The notes under the pieces: model-generated | Told to the model about the DNA's origin: nothing | What the model saw: the letters and a program-made list of their open reading frames with translations, nothing else | Database searches by the model: none | Part shown: positions 54,632 through 62,696 of the stretch, one piece after another | Numbering within the stretch: the stretch's first letter is position 1 | Layout: each line of letters begins with the position of its first letter | Program-made: the position numbers and the translations under genes | Origin: Geosporobacter ferrireducens | GTDB lineage: Bacteria > Bacillota > Clostridia > Peptostreptococcales > Thermotaleaceae | Length of the DNA stretch: 64,000 bases | Assembly (NCBI RefSeq): GCF_001750685.1 | Contig: NZ_CP017269.1 | Coordinates: forward strand, 4,443,416-4,507,415 | Direction of reading: 5' to 3'

Positions 54632-56320
54632 ATGAGAAAAGCAATGAATTATAATGAATTTATGAAAGCAGTTGATGAAAAACTATCCGCTATGTCTGAA
54701 GTGGAAAAAACTGAATGGATACATAATATGGCCCGTACTACAAATGAAAATCAGAGAATTATATTTTTAAACTCCTTAGCAAAAAAACAAGATCATTGTA
54801 CGGATATTCCTATAAAAAAGGAGATAAAAGAACTAGAAGATTGGTGTAGAAAAATAGAAGATGCAGAAATCTATTTCGAGTGCAGTGGTTATGAAGAGTA
54901 TGGAGAAGGCTATTGGGATAGCGAATATACTTATGAGTATTCTGATATTTTTGGAATAGGAAAAGAGCTTTCTAAAGCATTTCAGATTGCGGAAGGCTTG
55001 TTATTCCAAAAAGAATACCAGCAGGCGGCAGCAGTATATGATTTACTTTGCAGTATAACTTTTTCGGCATTGGATAGCGATATTGAAGAGTGGAGTGAGC
55101 TGGAGCTGGAGGAGCTTGTAGAAGAAAAACTGGTAATTCTGGATTTAAAGCGTATCGCTTTAAATATGATGTATGCAAAATATCAGGTTACTGAAGGAGA
55201 AGAAAGAGCAGCTGCACTGTACCGGTATCTTTCATGGGACATGTGTAAGAACATAAAAGTAGAAGAAATGTTTACTATAGGACCGGAAGAGCTTAAAGGG
55301 ATAGACAGGTTTATGGAGGATTGGATTTCTTTTCTTAAAAATACAGAGGGCGACCTGGCGGGAGGTTTGCTGTCGGAGGCATGTATATACCAGGGGGGTA
55401 TCAGCCGTCTATGTGAAGCAGCCAGAGAAGTATGGGCGAGACATCCGGTTTTATATCAACATGCTTGTAAGTATCTGCTAAATGAAAAAAAGGAGTTTGA
55501 GTGTGTGAAGTTGGGAATGGAGGCTATCAGTATATTGCCTGAAAAGCTGATTATTCGAGGAAGCATTACAGATCTAGCTGCAAAAGCTGCTGTAGAGTTG
55601 GAAAACACTGATATAATTAATCAATGCTATGAAGCCGCTTTTTATTCTGAATCAACGCTGTATCACTATTTACGGTTATTTGAGCTTTCGGATTACCGGA
55701 ATATAGCGGATAGAGCGGTGCAGCATGCAAAAACACTACCTGAGAATTCTATGTGGGAAGGATATCATAAAAATAAACAGATGATGGTGAATAGTCTTTC
55801 AAAGGAACATAAAAAGCTTCTCCGGTTTTTTAATGGAGAATTTGATTATATTTATGAAGATTGTAAAAAAGATGGAACTACATTAGGTTGGAGCAGCAAT
55901 TTTAAAGGAACTGTTGTACCACTTTTTATTTTGTTATTAGACAAGAATAAAAAGGTTACAAAAGCTGGTCAACGATTGATAGATGAAATAGAATACAGAC
56001 TGGGATTTACTGAAGATCATACAAAAAGCTTCAAGGATCAATTTTTAGGCTGGAAAGAAAAAGTAGTTCTAAGAAATGAACAATATGAAAAGTATATTGC
56101 ATGGCTGAAAGAAGAAGTAGATAAAAGGACTGAGGCTGTTGTAGGGGGAAATCACCGGAAAAGCTATTATAAGGCAGCTATACTGATAACAGCATTAGGT
56201 GAAACATTGGAGTCAAATGGGAAGTTACATGGAAGAATGGTTACGATAGAACATTATAAAAAAATACATCCCAGAAAAAGAGCATTTAAAGCAGAATTTG
56301 AGCAATTAAACGAGGAATAA
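54632..56320 (+). CDS. Uncharacterised large helical protein next to the TOTE relic
   Basis: About 562 residues, apparently intact and soluble, with alpha-helical repeats (IAEGLLFQKEYQQAAAVYDL, LLSEACIYQGGISRLCEAAR, YHYLRLFELSDYRNIADRA) resembling TPR/SEL1-type solenoids, and a Lys/Arg-rich C-terminus. I do not recognise a named domain. Several ATGs are possible (54611, 54632, 54644); I chose 54632 after the AGAGAG purine run, but the assignment is weak. The segment just before lies in the TOTE scar. It may be a partner of the TOTE protein, which is only positional inference. Confidence 0.6.
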   Translation: MRKAMNYNEFMKAVDEKLSAMSEVEKTEWIHNMARTTNENQRIIFLNSLAKKQDHCTDIPIKKEIKELEDWCRKIEDAEIYFECSGYEEYGEGYWDSEYTYEYSDIFGIGKELSKAFQIAEGLLFQKEYQQAAAVYDLLCSITFSALDSDIEEWSELELEELVEEKLVILDLKRIALNMMYAKYQVTEGEERAAALYRYLSWDMCKNIKVEEMFTIGPEELKGIDRFMEDWISFLKNTEGDLAGGLLSEACIYQGGISRLCEAAREVWARHPVLYQHACKYLLNEKKEFECVKLGMEAISILPEKLIIRGSITDLAAKAAVELENTDIINQCYEAAFYSESTLYHYLRLFELSDYRNIADRAVQHAKTLPENSMWEGYHKNKQMMVNSLSKEHKKLLRFFNGEFDYIYEDCKKDGTTLGWSSNFKGTVVPLFILLLDKNKKVTKAGQRLIDEIEYRLGFTEDHTKSFKDQFLGWKEKVVLRNEQYEKYIAWLKEEVDKRTEAVVGGNHRKSYYKAAILITALGETLESNGKLHGRMVTIEHYKKIHPRKRAFKAEFEQLNEE

Positions 56321-56362
56321 ACGAATAGATGGTTATTCCGCTGCATAAAGGAGAGATTTGAA

Positions 56363-56626
56363 ATGGATAAAGCTAACCCGGAGAAAGCAATTAAAGAATT
56401 GACTATACTGCTGATGTATTTAACAAGATTTAATGAAAGAGACCGTTTTAGCTCGAACTTAGATATGGCTTGGAAGGGATATGATTTTGATATTATTAAT
56501 GAACTGGATAAGGAAGATTATATCCGGCAGGGCAGCCATCGATCCAAGTCTGTAGCAATTACAGAAGAGGGGATGAAATTAGCAAAGGAATTATTGCTTA
56601 AATACAACATATTGGATTGGAAGTAG
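56363..56626 (+). CDS. DUF6429-like small protein
   Basis: An 87-residue protein: IKELTILLMYLTRFNERDRF, then AWKGYDFDIINELDKEDYI and RSKSVAITEEGMKLAKELL. This matches the DUF6429 family as I remember it, a small winged-helix-like protein often next to mobile genes. GGAGAGA lies before ATG 56363. It starts 42 bases after the helical protein gene and may be in the same operon. Confidence 0.75.
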   Translation: MDKANPEKAIKELTILLMYLTRFNERDRFSSNLDMAWKGYDFDIINELDKEDYIRQGSHRSKSVAITEEGMKLAKELLLKYNILDWK

Positions 56627-56878
56627 AAGAAAATATAGAGATTGGTACCGAAACAATAAAAATATGAAAAGTAAATAATCTCGCTAAAGTGCATCTGCAC
56701 CACTGCTACAACGCATTGCGAGGCCGTCGCGAGGGTTGAGAGGATGAAAGGCTGATGGATAGAGGGCTTAAGGGACTTGGGCAAACTAAATAACCCTTGT
56801 ATATACAAAAAAGATGTAGTATATCGGGAGCTGTCCTAGGACTTGAATATAAAGGAGTTAGATAGCTGATGGACAGTT
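56627..56878. other. Intergenic stretch with no gene recognised
   Basis: A locally GC-richer patch (about 56695-56790) is embedded in AT-rich DNA. No open frame of note, tRNA or clear hairpin terminator was found. It may be eroded coding DNA. Confidence 0.5.
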
Positions 56879-56907
56879 TTGAATTCTCAATGACAATATA
56901 GTATAAT
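56879..56907 (+). promoter_or_regulatory. Promoter of the VbhA-like antitoxin gene
   Basis: TTGAAT (56879-56884), 17-bp spacer, perfect TATAAT (56902-56907), 23 bp before the start codon. Confidence 0.6.
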
Positions 56908-56929
56908 ATATAGATAAGGTGGTGTTCAT

Positions 56930-57121
56930 ATGAGAGATTTGGAAAAACTAATTGATGAAGTTAACGGCTCAATGTCAATGGAAGGCATGCCGCTTACCCA
57001 GACTGATAAAGATAGAATCAGACGTTGTGCAGGTAATGATAAATTGGTTGAAGAAACGATAGCTGAACTCATAAAAAAGCACACGGCTGTCAGGGGCTAT
57101 AACCATGAACGACAATTATGA
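56930..57121 (+). CDS. VbhA-like antitoxin of a Fic toxin
   Basis: A 63-residue protein. SMSMEG fits the Fic-inhibitor motif (Ser/Thr, three residues, Glu, Gly/Asn), whose Glu blocks the gamma-phosphate of ATP in the Fic active site. MPLTQTDKDRIRRCAGND and VEETIAELIKKHTAVRGY follow as in VbhA-type antitoxins of conjugative elements. AAGGTGG precedes the ATG. Its 3' end overlaps the start of a broken Fic gene by 17 bases, as in real antitoxin-toxin pairs. It appears intact while its toxin is not. Confidence 0.75.
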   Translation: MRDLEKLIDEVNGSMSMEGMPLTQTDKDRIRRCAGNDKLVEETIAELIKKHTAVRGYNHERQL

Positions 57122-57246
57122 TTACAGCTATGAATGGGATCACAGATGTTGTTATCCTCATTCAAATGTGCTTATAAAACAAGCTGGGGATTGAGGATGC
57201 GGAAAAGCTTCACATAGCAGAAAGAGAAATAACCTCTTTGAGAATT
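57105..57246 (+). pseudogene. Fic-family toxin, N-terminal fragment only
   Basis: MNDNYDYSYEWDHRCCYPHS begins at ATG 57105; a frameshift at ~57178 gives KLGIEDAEKLHIAEREITSL, the usual next part of such Fic proteins. The sequence then runs into recombinase debris. The catalytic HxFxxGNG motif is absent, so the AMPylation activity is lost. Confidence 0.7.
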
Positions 57247-57596
57247 TGCCAGGACAGTACAGAACTGGAAGAACAGCAATAGAACTATCAGGTACAGGTG
57301 GAGCATTTAGTACGAAGGAAATTAAAATGAATTCCAAATGGGAATCTGCAGGGAGCCACAGGGTAAATGAGATGCAAAAATTCCTTGAAGATAAAAACCA
57401 CACTATGACAGAATTTGATAATATTCTGGTCAGATAGTTGATACAAACCGTCAAAATCATGTCCGAAGATAAGATAATTATCGTCTTTAAATCCGGTATA
57501 GAATTGGAGCAATCCGTGGAGGTGCGAAAGAAATATCAGGGCTGCGGACGACCGAAGAAAAATAAGGAATCTGAGAAAATCGGTGCCTGCGTTTGA
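57247..57596 (+). pseudogene. Large serine recombinase, C-terminal remnant (second copy)
   Basis: QDSTELEEQQ starts the recognisable coiled-coil, and after frame changes NEMQKFLEDKNHTMTEFDNI leads to a TAG at 57435-57437 (probably from CAG) and on to LIQTVKIMSEDKIIIVFKSG and a charged tail ending in TGA at 57594. This is the C-terminal end of large serine recombinases of Clostridia (VRxLIxTVKV...DKIxIxFKSGIE). It joins directly to the truncated Fic gene. Confidence 0.65.
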
Positions 57597-57612
57597 TGCG
57601 AAGCAGGCACCG
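57581..57612 (+). terminator. Hairpin at the end of the recombinase remnant
   Basis: CGGTGCCTGC (57581-57590) pairs with GCAGGCACCG (57603-57612). No strong T-run follows. Confidence 0.5.
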
Positions 57613-57633
57613 ATAATTTAAAAAGTAAGCAAG

Positions 57634-57680
57634 CTGAATAAAACTCTTAGCATTATTGGCTGAGGGCTTTATTCAGTTTA
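57634..57680 (+). terminator. Imperfect hairpin with T-rich tail
   Basis: CTGAATAAA (57634-57642) pairs with TTTATTCAG (57668-57676), with a partly paired interior and a T-rich tail. The remaining ~380 bp up to the next gene hold nothing I recognise. Confidence 0.45.
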
Positions 57681-58062
57681 TTTAGTAATCGACGGTTTTC
57701 ATGATAGAGAAAGAGAATTTAATATAACATAAAGGAAGCATAAAGCATTCATAAAATATGGATAGTCATGGAAATATTCAAAATTTAATGATATAATTAT
57801 TAAGTGGTTTTTTCTTTAACTTAAAAAGCATTAAAGAAGGGCATGTATATGTCCTCAACGACATGAGGATTATTGAAAAATGGTCACATTCTATGGATTG
57901 GAGCGGGGCTAATTTGGCGGAGTTTATATAAGAGATTAAAGATACAATTTAGTTTGAGGCGAACATCGATAAGGTTTAAACTGCTATGAGGCACTCTTTT
58001 TGTATCTGAGAGTGCTTTTAATATTAGGATCACTAAAAAGTGATGAAAGAGGATGGATTTTG

Positions 58063-58797
58063 ATGACTAAGAAAAAGGTAAGTATATTTTTTATTCCAGC
58101 GATAAGTGGTGAGGGGTTTTTAATATTAGCGCTCTTTGTAATTCTTCTTCCATTTTTGGTTTTAGGATTAATAACACAATTCTTGGGAATGACGATAGGA
58201 CCTTTTCTTGAGCCTATAATAAAATCATACTCATCTTTAGTGTTATTGCCGGTTATTTTTTTTATAAAGCCTGATATGCTTGCAACATCTTTTGGGACTG
58301 AGGTTAAGACTGAAGCTGAAATTCAAGCTTTTTTTGAGAAAGCTTTAACGAATACTTCGCAAACCCAGTATTTATATATGAATCTAATTTTTATAGGGGT
58401 TATGCTTGCATTGATATTACTTTATTACTATAAGAATGGGATAAGGAAAGGGATTTTAGGTTGGATTGGTAGATACTTCTTCTTGAATTTTCTGATCACA
58501 ATACCCCTGTGGGGATTTATAACCGATATGATTATAGATAGTCCTGATGCTTCTCGATATGCGTCAGCTTATTACACGGAGATATTTGCTGTGTTACAAG
58601 AACAAGTTAAGCAAGCATTTATTATTTTATTTGTTATCGCATTAGTAGTTACAATAATTGGACATGCTTTAATACTGTTAACAGGAAGAAATTATTTACA
58701 GAGAAAGCAATACTGGGCCGAACGCAAACGAGAAAAAGAGATGAAAAGGATAGAAAAGTTGGAGAGAAAGAAAAATAAAGAGATTGAGTATTATTGA
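58063..58797 (+). CDS. Multi-pass membrane protein upstream of DUF4062
   Basis: A 244-residue protein with about five hydrophobic segments (FLILALFVILLPFLVLGLI, LVLLPVIFF, LIFIGVMLALILLYYY, FLNFLITIPLWGFI, FIILFVIALVVTIIG) and a basic Lys/Arg/Glu-rich cytoplasmic tail (ERKREKEMKRIEKLERKKNK). No named family is recognised. AGAGGA is upstream of ATG 58063. It lies 16 bases before the DUF4062 gene, so the two are co-transcribed and may form a sensor-effector pair at the membrane. Confidence 0.7.
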   Translation: MTKKKVSIFFIPAISGEGFLILALFVILLPFLVLGLITQFLGMTIGPFLEPIIKSYSSLVLLPVIFFIKPDMLATSFGTEVKTEAEIQAFFEKALTNTSQTQYLYMNLIFIGVMLALILLYYYKNGIRKGILGWIGRYFFLNFLITIPLWGFITDMIIDSPDASRYASAYYTEIFAVLQEQVKQAFIILFVIALVVTIIGHALILLTGRNYLQRKQYWAERKREKEMKRIEKLERKKNKEIEYY

Positions 58798-58813
58798 TAA
58801 ATGAGGGGATTGT

Positions 58814-60226
58814 ATGGATGTAAAATATCAAGTATTCATAAGTTCGACTTATATAGATTTGAAAGAAGCACGTGAAAAAATTACGAAGGCTATTTTAAGT
58901 TCGTATCATATTCCTATAGGAATGGAAATGTTTAATGCAGGGGATGAGGAACAATGGGAAGTAATCAGGAAAACCATTGATGTATCGGATTATTATGTGC
59001 TTATTATCGGGCATAGATACGGCAGCTTAACGAATGAAGGCATCAGTTATACTGAAAAAGAATATAGGTATGCAAAAGAAAAAGGAATTCCAATACATAT
59101 ATTTATAAGAAATGACAATGTAGCAACAAAGCCTGATGAGAGAGACGAAGACCCTGATTTAACTCTAAAATTAAAGGCTTTTAGGGAAGAAGCTAAGATT
59201 GGCAAGATGGTTGATTTTTGGAATGATATTTCAGACTTGGAGAGTAAAGTTCTGTTATCCTTATTCAAGGCTATGAACTCTAAGAAAGGTATAGGCTGGA
59301 TAAGGGCAGATAAAGCGGACATTAGTGCAATGTCAGATGAACTTGTTCGACTTAGTAAAGAAAATCGTACTCTTAGAGATGAAGTTAAGCGTCTTGAAAA
59401 TATGATTAAGGCTCGAAGCCCTAAAATTGATGTCCAAATAAATGGAAGCAGTGACTTGAAATTTGTGATCACTAAAAGAACTGACTACAAATTATACAAG
59501 CCAGTTAAACTTGAAGATTTACCTGAAGAAGTTTCCAAATATTTAGAGATTAATGAGGTAAATGAATATAATGCTCACTTGAGCAAGATTTATGGATTAG
59601 ATGATTACAATGATGAAATCAGTTCAGTCAAATATTTAAAAGACAACCACAATAAGCCTGTAATCACTGTTATTAATAATGGCACCGGAAAAGCTAACGA
59701 TATTGATATAGTAATTGAATTTCCTGATGAACTTGTAATTATGAAAGATGCTAATTTAAATTTAGATGAAATTGAAGAACCAGAGGGACTACCTGAGCAT
59801 CTATATGATTTGGCTAAAAAGAGACGGAAAGAAGAGATGTTTAAGCAGAGTCCTGCTTTTAAATCTGTAACGAATCTTAGCAAAATAGTTAATGCTTTTA
59901 GCTCACCATTTATTACAGGAAACCAGCTTAGCAGCAGATTAACTTTAAGTGAATTAGCAGGCAGTACGCTCGGTAACTTTAATATTCATCATTCGTTATC
60001 AACGTCTGAGGAAGATAATACAATTGAAATTAATATTGATGATTTACTTCATACCAATGAGATAAACTTTGATGATGAAGATTTTATAATCGTGCCGAAG
60101 AAAGCAGGCAATTATGAAATTAAGGTGTCAATTATATGTGAGGAATATGAGACAAGAGATGAAATAATTATACCTGTTACTATTGAGGAAACAGTCAATT
60201 ATTTTGATGTTGAGAACTTTTTGTAG
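58814..60226 (+). CDS. DUF4062 (TIR-like fold) protein
   Basis: A 470-residue protein. The N-terminal domain (1-150) is DUF4062, with YQVFISSTYIDLKEAREKI, IDVSDYYVLIIGHRYGSLT and SYTEKEYRYAKEKGIPIH. It is related to TIR-type nucleotide or NAD-handling folds and is common at the front of NTPase defence proteins. A coiled coil (~175-205, ELVRLSKENRTLRDEVKRLE) separates it from a C-terminal beta-rich region with two half-domains resembling immunoglobulin-like repeats (PVITVINNGTGKANDIDIVI; KKAGNYEIKVSIICEEYETR). The C-terminal part may recognise a partner or lipid. No NTPase module is present. Paired with the membrane protein upstream. Confidence 0.75.
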   Translation: MDVKYQVFISSTYIDLKEAREKITKAILSSYHIPIGMEMFNAGDEEQWEVIRKTIDVSDYYVLIIGHRYGSLTNEGISYTEKEYRYAKEKGIPIHIFIRNDNVATKPDERDEDPDLTLKLKAFREEAKIGKMVDFWNDISDLESKVLLSLFKAMNSKKGIGWIRADKADISAMSDELVRLSKENRTLRDEVKRLENMIKARSPKIDVQINGSSDLKFVITKRTDYKLYKPVKLEDLPEEVSKYLEINEVNEYNAHLSKIYGLDDYNDEISSVKYLKDNHNKPVITVINNGTGKANDIDIVIEFPDELVIMKDANLNLDEIEEPEGLPEHLYDLAKKRRKEEMFKQSPAFKSVTNLSKIVNAFSSPFITGNQLSSRLTLSELAGSTLGNFNIHHSLSTSEEDNTIEINIDDLLHTNEINFDDEDFIIVPKKAGNYEIKVSIICEEYETRDEIIIPVTIEETVNYFDVENFL

Positions 60227-60270
60227 GAAAGCTACTCAAAAGTTATGGAAGAGCCTTATGGAGGGGTTGT

Positions 60271-60666
60271 ATGCCGGATACTAACTGGTCAAAGCTGAAT
60301 AAATTACAATTTGGTAGATATGCAGAATACTATGCAAAGATGGAGTTTACATCTTATGGCTTTGAGGTCTATACATCGGAAGTCGATGATCATGGCATAG
60401 ATTTTGTTGTAAAGGGAAAAAACGGTAAATTTCATGAACTGCAAGTCAAAGCAGTGCGACAATCCAACTATGTGTATATGCAAAAAGACAAGTGGGATAT
60501 TTCAGACCCGAGCATATACCTAATATTGCTCATTTTTGAAGATGGAAGATTACCGGATGTTTATCTCATACCTTCCGTTGCATGGCAGTCTCCTAATGAA
60601 CTGCTGTGCGATAAGAATTATGATGGGCTCAAGAGTAAGCTGGAATATGGTGTGAACTTATCCTAA
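60271..60666 (+). CDS. DUF4365-like putative nuclease
   Basis: A 131-residue protein. FGRYAEYYAKMEFTSYGFEV, DDHGIDFVVKG and FHELQVKAVR give the Glu...Asp...Gln-x-Lys pattern of PD-(D/E)XK-type DUF4365 domains. Such domains are found in restriction and defence proteins. AGGGG is upstream of the ATG. It is 45 bases after the DUF4062 gene and in the same orientation, so it may be part of the same unit. Confidence 0.72.
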   Translation: MPDTNWSKLNKLQFGRYAEYYAKMEFTSYGFEVYTSEVDDHGIDFVVKGKNGKFHELQVKAVRQSNYVYMQKDKWDISDPSIYLILLIFEDGRLPDVYLIPSVAWQSPNELLCDKNYDGLKSKLEYGVNLS

Positions 60667-60748
60667 AAGAACATGCCTATGTTGCAGCCTTATAGATTGG
60701 AAAATATGATACAGGAATTATATACATAAAGGGAATCTTGAGAAAAAA

Positions 60749-60779
60749 GCAACTATCCGGAAAAACTGGATAATTCAAA
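60749..60779 (+). repeat. Solo copy of a 31-bp segment from the rhuM-like gene
   Basis: GCAACTATCCGGAAAAACTGG and the next ten bases match 61501-61531 with two differences. The rhuM copy contains a 10-bp inverted repeat around AAAAA. Here it lies outside any gene. Confidence 0.6.
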
Positions 60780-60837
60780 TGTTTGATGTATAAAGATAAT
60801 AGTATTAATAGCAGTATGTATGAAAGAGATGAATACC

Positions 60838-61158
60838 ATGACGAAAAATGTAGATGAAAGCACTTATCAATATGTGGTTGATATATTATCAAGAGAGATT
60901 ATGGAAATGGTAGAAACAAGGAATATCTTGGCAAGTCGGGCTTTAGAGTATTTTGAGCCTGAAGTTCACGAGATTATTGAGTCAAGATGTTGTGATAAAC
61001 AGAAAATTGAAGAGCTTTTAGATAGACTGCTTGATTATTGTTTTAATGAACAAATTTTACTTTTGTATCGTAAACTATGTCGTTATTATTATCAAATAGA
61101 CCCGGCTGCTACAGTAGGATATGTTAATGCATATCGGGATATGTGGGACTGCGAGTAA
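60838..61158 (+). CDS. Uncharacterised small helical protein
   Basis: A protein of about 106 residues, with STYQYVVDILSREIMEMVET and a Tyr/Cys-rich C-terminal half (RKLCRYYYQIDPAATVGYVN). All-helical by appearance; no family recognised. Three ATGs (60820, 60829, 60838) are possible and the start is uncertain. It lies between the DUF4365 gene and the rhuM-like gene; similar small genes are common in element cargo. Confidence 0.55.
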   Translation: MTKNVDESTYQYVVDILSREIMEMVETRNILASRALEYFEPEVHEIIESRCCDKQKIEELLDRLLDYCFNEQILLLYRKLCRYYYQIDPAATVGYVNAYRDMWDCE

Positions 61159-61272
61159 ATACTCTTGGATTGGAAATTATGCTATTATAAATTACAATCA
61201 AAGCATAATTGTCATAAATGAGGTGACACGATAACTGGTTTTGAAAAATTGGAAAGAATGGAGGTATCCTGC

Positions 61273-62319
61273 ATGAAAGAAAATGATAAAAAAAAGAAGA
61301 ATTCTTTACAGATAAGGAATAGCACGGCTGAGTTTTTAATATTTACTTCACAAGCCAACGAGAATACAATAGAGGTTCGTGTTGAAGATGAAACGGTTTG
61401 GCTTACACAGAAGTTGATTGCCGAGCTTTTTGGTGTGGATGTAAGAACGGTAAATGAGCACCTTAAAAATATCTATGCTGAAGGTGAATTAACAGAAGAA
61501 GCAACTATCCGGAAAAACCGGATAGTTCAAAAAGAGGGAATCAGAGAAGTAAACAGAGATGTTCTTTTTTATAATCTTGATGCCATCATATCCGTTGGCT
61601 ACCGTGTGAATTCATTGAGAGCAACGCAGTTTAGACAATGGGCAACAGGAGTGCTGCGAAATTTTGCGATTCGGGGATATGTGCTGGATAAAGAGCGGCT
61701 AAAAAACGGTACTTTCTTAAACGAGGAATATTTTGATCATTTGCTTGAAGAAATCAGAGAGATTCGGGCAAGTGAAAGAAGGTTCTATCAGAAGATCACC
61801 GATATTTATGCAACTGCCTTAGATTATAATCCACAGACAAAAATAACAAAGGATTTCTTTAAGACTGTTCAAAACAAGTTGCATTTTGCAATCCACGGCA
61901 GTACTGCGGCAGAGGTGGTTTATAATAGAGCTGACAGTACCAAAGAGCATATGGGGCTAACGACTTGGAAAAATGCACCGCACGGAAAAATTGTAAAAAG
62001 TGATGTTTCTGTTGCAAAAAACTATCTCACAGAAAAAGAACTAAAGTCTTTAGATCGATTTGTGACGATGTACCTTGATTATGCAGAAAGCCAGGCTGAA
62101 AGAAACATCCCTATGACAATGGAAGACTGGGCTAAGAAGCTAAACGCATTCCTGCAATTCAATGAAAAGGATATATTAGAGAACGCAGGAAAAGTGACGG
62201 CTGCTATTGCAAAGGAATTTGCAGAGAGTGAGTTTGAAAAATACCGTATCATTCAGGACAGACTCTTTCAGTCTGATTTTGACAGATTAACAAATAGCAT
62301 TAAGAATGATGAAGAGTAA
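61273..62319 (+). CDS. RhuM-family protein
   Basis: A 348-residue protein of the RhuM family, first found on a Salmonella pathogenicity island. The N-terminal part is a DNA-binding-like domain (VRVEDETVWLTQKLIAELFG, VNEHLKNIYAEGEL), followed by the conserved FYNLDAIISVGYRVNSLRAT and FRQWATGVLRNFAIRGYVLD. The C-terminal half (~170-348) matches the KilA-N-associated FIC/DOC-like region of RhuM relatives, with FFKTVQNKLHFAIHG. GGAGG is eight bases upstream of ATG 61273. Function is unknown; RhuM proteins are typical cargo of mobile elements. Confidence 0.85.
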   Translation: MKENDKKKKNSLQIRNSTAEFLIFTSQANENTIEVRVEDETVWLTQKLIAELFGVDVRTVNEHLKNIYAEGELTEEATIRKNRIVQKEGIREVNRDVLFYNLDAIISVGYRVNSLRATQFRQWATGVLRNFAIRGYVLDKERLKNGTFLNEEYFDHLLEEIREIRASERRFYQKITDIYATALDYNPQTKITKDFFKTVQNKLHFAIHGSTAAEVVYNRADSTKEHMGLTTWKNAPHGKIVKSDVSVAKNYLTEKELKSLDRFVTMYLDYAESQAERNIPMTMEDWAKKLNAFLQFNEKDILENAGKVTAAIAKEFAESEFEKYRIIQDRLFQSDFDRLTNSIKNDEE

Positions 62320-62369
62320 CACCTGACTATTTGTATCATAAAAAATACATCTGTAAAACATATACAACG

Positions 62370-62414
62370 CACGTTGAAGTGGTTGCTCAGATGTACTTTA
62401 ATGGAAAGAGGTAA
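62370..62414 (+). repeat. rlmD-type junction, copy 4
   Basis: CACGTTGAA (62370-62378) is in a frame reading TTHVEVVAQMYFNGKR with a stop at 62412-62414. It is not preceded by the 23-bp arm, but the sequence after it (AGGTAAACATTACAACATATAG) resembles that after rlmD itself at 36586-36606. Confidence 0.6.
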
Positions 62415-62696
62415 ACATTACAACATATAGTGATTTTTCAAGCGGTTAGACACTATATATTGATTTTCTGGCGGTTTAAGAAAAGGGTTATTTTAACCGT
62501 TTAAAATGGCTTATCCATAAATGTACTTTAATTTTCACTCAAAAAAACTCCATAAGCAGGGAAAAGATTGGCATTGAATTTTTAGAAATCAATGCTGATG
62601 TTGTTATTTGTCGAAATTTTATTAATGATTTTTTTTAGGGTTTGTGGTAATATACAATGATATTTAGTTTTTATTGTATTTGGTGGAGGGATTTGA

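Larger units (their letters stand above)
36539..62369. mobile_element. Accreted array of integrative elements at the 3' end of rlmD (three blocks)
   Basis: The region is bounded by rlmD-type cores at 36530 and 62370 and divided by cores at 47317 and 49883. Blocks are about 10.8, 2.6 and 12.5 kb. The content is accessory: nucleases, toxin-antitoxin relics, transposases, recombinase remnants and a broken primase-helicase. No intact integrase is visible in any block, so the elements look fixed. The boundaries are inferred from repeats, not from comparison with an empty site. Confidence 0.6.
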
